Shown here: positions 60,291 through 64,000 of the stretch, in pieces | Numbering within the stretch: position 1 is the stretch's first letter | How the letters are laid out: every line of letters starts with the position of its first letter | NCBI GenBank assembly: GCA_021851405.1 | Contig: JAJZDW010000007.1 | Coordinates: forward strand, 1 to 64,000 | From: Pseudomonadota bacterium | Lineage (GTDB): Bacteria > Pseudomonadota > Gammaproteobacteria > Steroidobacterales > Steroidobacteraceae | Length of the DNA stretch: 64,000 bases | Reading direction: 5' to 3' | Translations under genes and position numbers: made by a program | The notes under the pieces: model-generated | The model's database searches: none | The model's input: only the letters and a program-made list of their open reading frames with translations | What the model was told of the DNA's origin: nothing

Positions 60291-60740
60291 ATGGACGTCA
60301 TTCTTCTGCAGAAGGTTGCCAACCTCGGCAACATCGGCGATCGCGTCAAAGTGCGTTCGGGCTTCGGGCGCAACTTCCTGCTGCCCCAGGGCAAGGCGAC
60401 GCTCGCCACCGTGACCAATGTGGCGCGCTTCGAGGCGCGTCGCGCCGAGCTCGAGAAGCTCGCCCACGAGCAGTTCGCCTCGGCCGAAGAGCGGGCCGTG
60501 GCCATGAAGGACTTCAAGCTGCTGATCAGCGCCAAGGCCGGCACTGAAGGGAAGCTGTTCGGTTCGATCGGCACCGCCGACATCGCCGAGGCGTGCACCC
60601 GCCAGGGCTTCAAGGTCGAGCGCAGCGAAGTGCGCCTGCCGAACGGTCCGCTGCGCATGATCGGTGAACATACGGTCAATCTGCACCTGCACGCCGACAT
60701 CGACGTGCCGGTGAATGTCTCGATCGTCGCCGAAGAATAA
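60291..60740 (+). CDS. rplI: 50S ribosomal protein L9
   Basis: A 149-residue protein of normal length. The N-domain MDVILLQKVANLGNIGDRV and FGRNFLLPQGKA, then the long central helix and the C-domain (GSIGTADIAEAC, IGEHTVNLHLH), are all present. It binds 23S rRNA near the L1 stalk. The open frame reaches further upstream, but the ATG at 60291 matches the family start. It ends 22 bases before dnaB. Confidence 0.97.
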   Translation: MDVILLQKVANLGNIGDRVKVRSGFGRNFLLPQGKATLATVTNVARFEARRAELEKLAHEQFASAEERAVAMKDFKLLISAKAGTEGKLFGSIGTADIAEACTRQGFKVERSEVRLPNGPLRMIGEHTVNLHLHADIDVPVNVSIVAEE

Positions 60741-60762
60741 GCGCAGATCGACTGGGCGAACG

Positions 60763-62142
60763 GTGGCCGCGTACTCCTCAGCACACGGCGACATCCCGAC
60801 GCCCCCGCACTCGATCGAAGCGGAGCAGGCCGTGCTCGGCGGCCTGCTGCTCGAGTCGAGCGCCTGGGACCAGGTCGCCGATGCGGTCACCGAAGGGGAC
60901 TTCTACCGCCCGGATCACCGGCTGATCTTCGGGGCGATCGGCGAGCTGGCGGGCAACGGCCGGCCGTGCGATGTCGTGACCGTGAGCGAGCAGCTCGAGC
61001 GCCTCGGGAAGCTCGAGGCCGCCGGCGGCCTGGCCTACCTGGGCTCGCTGGCGCGCGACACGCCGACGGCGGCCAATGTGCGCGCGTACGCCGACATCGT
61101 GCACGAGCGCTCGCTGCTGCGTCAGCTGATTCGCGCCGGCACCGAGATCGCCGCGGGGGTCTTCAACCACACAGGCGAAACCGCGCGCGAGCTGGTCGAT
61201 GCGGCCGAGCAGCGCGTCTTTGCGATCGCCGAGGCCGGCACGCGCGGCCAGGGCGCGATCGCGGTGAAGACGCTGCTGCCGCGGGTGATCGATCAGATCG
61301 ACGAGTGGCACAGCAATCCCGGCTCGCTGCGCGGACTGCCGACCGGGTTCACCGCGTTCGACAAGATGACCGGCGGGCTGCGCCCGGGCGATCTGGTGGT
61401 CGTCGCCGGCCGGCCGGCGATGGGCAAGTCCACGCTCGCGGTGAACATGGCCGAGTACGCGGCCGTACACCCCAATACCCGCGCCTCGGTGGCGATTTTC
61501 AGCCTCGAGATGCCCGCCGAACAGGTCATCACCCGCATGCTCGCCTCGGTGGGCGGGGTGCCGCTGTCCAACCTGCGCAGCGGCCAGATCTCCGATGACG
61601 ACTGGGTGCGCATCACCAGTGCCACCAATCAGCTCTCGGAGGCGAAGATCTTCATCGACGAGACGCCGGCGCTGACGCCGATGGAGCTGCGCGCGCGCGC
61701 CCGGCGCATCAAGCGCGAGCACGGGCTGAGTCTGATACTGGTCGACTACCTGCAGCTGATGCAGGTGCCGGGCACGAAGGAGAACCGGGCCACGGAGATC
61801 GGTGAGATTTCCCGCGGCTTGAAAGTGCTGGCCAAGGAACTCGGCGTGCCGGTGATCGCGCTCTCGCAGTTGAATCGCGCGGTCGAGCAGCGCGAGAACA
61901 AGAAGCCCGTCATGTCGGATTTGCGCGAATCGGGTGCGATTGAGCAGGATGCGGACATGATCCTGCTGATCTACCGTGAAGAAGTCTACGACCGGAACAC
62001 GACCAAGAAGGGCATCGCGGAGATCGATCTGGTCAAACACCGCAACGGCGACATCGGCACCTTCCTGCTCACGTTCCAGGGGCAGTACACCCGTTTCGCC
62101 AACTACGCTCCCGACGCCTACGCCGAGGGCGTGCTCAGGTGA
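60763..62142 (+). CDS. dnaB: Replicative DNA helicase DnaB
   Basis: A 459-residue helicase. The N-domain (HSIEAEQAVLGGLLLES) is followed by the RecA-like domain with Walker A GRPAMGKSTL (about residue 215), LILVDYLQLM (Walker B, about 326) and the C-terminal DRNTTKKGIAEIDLVKHRNGDIG-type arginine-finger region (shown here as HRNGDIG). It unwinds DNA at the replication fork. The GTG at 60763 gives the normal N-terminus; an ATG at 60715 would overlap rplI. The stop overlaps alr as GTGA. Confidence 0.96.
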   Translation: MAAYSSAHGDIPTPPHSIEAEQAVLGGLLLESSAWDQVADAVTEGDFYRPDHRLIFGAIGELAGNGRPCDVVTVSEQLERLGKLEAAGGLAYLGSLARDTPTAANVRAYADIVHERSLLRQLIRAGTEIAAGVFNHTGETARELVDAAEQRVFAIAEAGTRGQGAIAVKTLLPRVIDQIDEWHSNPGSLRGLPTGFTAFDKMTGGLRPGDLVVVAGRPAMGKSTLAVNMAEYAAVHPNTRASVAIFSLEMPAEQVITRMLASVGGVPLSNLRSGQISDDDWVRITSATNQLSEAKIFIDETPALTPMELRARARRIKREHGLSLILVDYLQLMQVPGTKENRATEIGEISRGLKVLAKELGVPVIALSQLNRAVEQRENKKPVMSDLRESGAIEQDADMILLIYREEVYDRNTTKKGIAEIDLVKHRNGDIGTFLLTFQGQYTRFANYAPDAYAEGVLR

Positions 62143-63230
62143 GCCGGCTGATCCGCGCCGTCATCGACGCCGGCGCGCTCCGTCACAACCTCGAGGCGAT
62201 CCGCGCGCGCGCCCCCGGAGCGCGCGTCATGGCGGTGGTCAAGGCGAATGCCTACGGTCACGGCCTGGTGCAGACCGCCCTCGCCCTCAAGAGCGCCGAT
62301 GCGTTCGCCGTGGCGCGCCTGGAGGAGGGCGTGCGCCTGCGCGAGCGGGGCGTGCAGGCGCCGATCGTGCTGCTCGAGGGCGTGTTCGGCCCGGAGCAGC
62401 TGCGCGAGGCGCGTCAGCACCGGCTCGAGCTCGTGGTGCACGATGCGCTGCAGGTCGAGCTGCTCGAGGCGGCGGGCGAGCCGCACTGCGCAGCGCTCTG
62501 GATCAAGATCGACACCGGCATGAACCGCCTCGGCTTTCGCCCCGAGGCCTTCCGGGCCGCCTATGAGCGCCTGTGCGTCCGGCAGCCGGCCGCGGGCGCG
62601 ATCCGGCTCATGACCCACCTGGCGGCGGCGGATGATCCGGACGGATCCCTGACCGCCGAGCAGCTCAAGCGGTTCGCGGCGGCGACCGAGGGGATTGCCG
62701 CTGAGCGCAGCATCGCCAACTCCGCCGGCGTCTTCGGCGCCGTCTCCGTCGGTGGGCAGTGGGTGCGGCCGGGGCTCGCACTCTACGGCGCCTCGCCGCT
62801 GCCGAACCGTACCGCGCAGGCGCTCGGGCTGCGCCCGGTGATGCGGCTGGAGACTTCGGTGATCGCGGTGCGGCGGGTGCCGCGCGGGGAGACGGTCGGC
62901 TATGGCGCGACCTGGCGTGCCGAGCGCGATACGCTCGTGGCGATCGTGGCCGCCGGCTACGGCGACGGTCTGCCGCGCAGCCTGCCGAGCGGCACGCCGG
63001 TCTGCGTGGCCGGGCAGCGTGTGCCGCTCGTCGGCCGGGTGTCGATGGACATGATCGCCGTCGACGTGAGCACGCTCGAGACGGTGGGCGTCGGGACGCC
63101 GGTCACGCTCTGGGGCGAGGGGATCTCGGTCGAGGAAATGGCCGGCTGGGCCGGCACCATTGCCTACGAGTTGCTCTGCGGCGTCAGCGAGCGGGTCCCG
63201 CTCGAGATCGCCGCCTCAGCCGCCGCTTAA
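62139..63230 (+). CDS. alr: Alanine racemase
   Basis: A 363-residue PLP enzyme. The PLP lysine lies in VVKANAYGHG (about residue 35) and the second catalytic residue, Tyr, in VGYGATWRAE (about 253). GRVSMDMIAVDV (about 300) is also typical. It makes D-alanine for peptidoglycan. The GTG start overlaps the dnaB stop, so translation is coupled. The 3' end overlaps the convergent FHA gene by 15 bases. Confidence 0.95.
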   Translation: MSRLIRAVIDAGALRHNLEAIRARAPGARVMAVVKANAYGHGLVQTALALKSADAFAVARLEEGVRLRERGVQAPIVLLEGVFGPEQLREARQHRLELVVHDALQVELLEAAGEPHCAALWIKIDTGMNRLGFRPEAFRAAYERLCVRQPAAGAIRLMTHLAAADDPDGSLTAEQLKRFAAATEGIAAERSIANSAGVFGAVSVGGQWVRPGLALYGASPLPNRTAQALGLRPVMRLETSVIAVRRVPRGETVGYGATWRAERDTLVAIVAAGYGDGLPRSLPSGTPVCVAGQRVPLVGRVSMDMIAVDVSTLETVGVGTPVTLWGEGISVEEMAGWAGTIAYELLCGVSERVPLEIAASAAA

Positions 63231-63911
63231 GAAAAACCCCATCTTCACGCCCGCGAGCTGAATCACGTCGTTATCGCGCAGCAGCGTCGGCTGCAGGCCG
63301 ATCGGCGCGCCGTTGATGACCGGGAAGCGGTCCGGCTGGTCGCTGTCGACGTGCACGATGTAGTACCCGTCGGCGCGGCGGGTGATCGCCGCGACCTGCA
63401 CGCCCGGGCGGCCGAGGGTGGTCAGCGTCTTGGTCAGCTCGAGCTCACGGCCCGCGAAGGCGCCCGAGAGCACCTGTAGCTTGGCGGGCTTGGGCGTTGC
63501 GGCCGCAGCGGCCGGCTTGCTGCCATTGGCCGCGGCGACCGCCTCGGCGGCCGCGCGCAGCGCCTGCATGGGCCGGGCCGAGGGCTGGATCACCATCGTC
63601 TTCTCGAACTCGTCCTGCTGCTCGTCGTCTTCCATGAAGCGCAGCTGGTGGTGTCCGACGGTGATCACATCGCCGTGCTGCAGGGCATGCTTCTTGATCA
63701 GCTTGCCGTTGACGTAGGTGCCGTTGGTGCTGTTCAAATCCTCGAGAAACGAGTCGTTGAGGATATTGATGACCAGCGAATGGTGGCCGCTGACGGCCGC
63801 ATTGTCGATGCGGACGTCATTGTCCGGGAGGCGCCCGACCGTATAACGCTCCTTGTTCATGTTGTATTCGGCCATTACCTGGCCGTCGAGGCTTAAGATC
63901 AACCTTGCCAT
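63216..63911 (-). CDS. Protein with two FHA domains
   Basis: A 231-residue protein. The first FHA domain (about residues 20-95) has GRLPDNDVRID, SGHHSLV and LNSTNGTYVNG, the phosphothreonine-binding residues of the family. The second (about 145-225) is recognised from LGRPGVQVAAITRR, VNGAPIG-like and LLRDNDVIQLAGVKM and is more degenerate. The domains are joined by an Ala/Pro linker. It probably reads phosphorylated partners in a signalling pathway. The next gene on the same strand ends 20 bases away, but only its tail is in the window. Confidence 0.85.
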   Translation of the reverse strand: MARLILSLDGQVMAEYNMNKERYTVGRLPDNDVRIDNAAVSGHHSLVINILNDSFLEDLNSTNGTYVNGKLIKKHALQHGDVITVGHHQLRFMEDDEQQDEFEKTMVIQPSARPMQALRAAAEAVAAANGSKPAAAAATPKPAKLQVLSGAFAGRELELTKTLTTLGRPGVQVAAITRRADGYYIVHVDSDQPDRFPVINGAPIGLQPTLLRDNDVIQLAGVKMGFFLSGG

Positions 63912-63931
63912 GCGTACTCTCCCGCCCCCCG

Positions 63932-64000
63932 TCAGCTGAACCACTTACGGATCTTGTCGAGCACGTTCTGGCGGGCCGGAAACGCGTCCACCACGTGCGC
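63932..64000 (-). CDS. C-terminal tail of an unidentified protein
   Basis: The last 22 residues of a gene that continues past the window edge, ending NVLDKIRKWFS. It is on the same strand as the FHA gene, 20 bases upstream, so they are probably co-transcribed. FHA genes often sit near phosphatase or kinase genes, but nothing in this tail identifies the product. Confidence 0.55.
   Translation of the reverse strand, partial: AHVVDAFPARQNVLDKIRKWFS

Overview
The window comes from a high-GC proteobacterial chromosome, most likely gammaproteobacterial. The order rnr-rlmB-rpsF-rpsR-rplI-dnaB-alr at the right end is typical of Gammaproteobacteria. The rest points to an aerobic methylotroph that makes hopanoids, detoxifies reactive chlorine and oxygen species, and scavenges nutrients through TonB-type receptors. 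Genus cannot be fixed from the sequence alone.

Layout. (1) 1-4954: a methanol/formaldehyde module. It holds the end of glutathione-dependent formaldehyde dehydrogenase, S-(hydroxymethyl)glutathione synthase (gfa), a lanthanide-type PQQ methanol dehydrogenase (xoxF), its periplasmic partner xoxJ, and a diheme cytochrome c in the xoxG position. (2) 4966-21514: a large hopanoid cluster in two divergent operons. The minus operon is hpnI-hpnJ-hpnK-hpnL plus a ferritin-like diiron protein. The plus operon is idi-hpnH-ispA-squalene synthase-shc-hpnG-hpnA. An outer-membrane beta-barrel gene, hpnB and a phosphopantetheinyl transferase follow. Together they cover isoprenoid isomerisation, FPP, squalene, hopene, adenosyl/ribosylhopane and the sugar or cyclitol head group. 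(3) 21752-28043: an esterase/NmrA pair with a divergent LysR regulator, an M28-like lipoprotein and a Tat-exported phosphoesterase. (4) 28156-31222: msrQ, msrP, an NrsF-type anti-sigma factor and an ECF sigma factor in one minus-strand operon. (5) 31632-37203: a TolC/HlyD/RND efflux operon preceded by two identical-type palindromes. (6) 37233-47173: a nucleoside/ribose locus (LacI regulator, ribokinase, sugar permease, nucleoside hydrolase) divergent from a TonB receptor and a large lipoprotein phosphoesterase. This looks like a coordinated scavenging system. (7) 47259-52099: HutD-like, HAD hydrolase, amidase and beta-propeller genes.

(8) 52310-56336 is a decayed accessory island next to tRNA-Leu(CAG). 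It has an IS4-like transposase remnant fused in frame to a membrane-protein fragment, a lower-GC methyltransferase, a multiply frameshifted IS3 transposase, and a RES/Xre toxin-antitoxin pair whose antitoxin is intact while the toxin is broken. (9) 56470-64000 is core: RNase R, RlmB, ribosomal proteins S6, S18 and L9, DnaB, alanine racemase, a double-FHA protein and the tail of one more gene.

The most notable observations are: a probable nucleotide/nucleoside scavenging locus with an atypical nucleoside hydrolase; extra genes (diiron protein, PPTase, beta-barrel) embedded in the hopanoid cluster; a tandem operator upstream of the efflux operon; and the toxin-decayed RES/Xre pair. All functional statements come from reading motifs and gene order; no database search was run.
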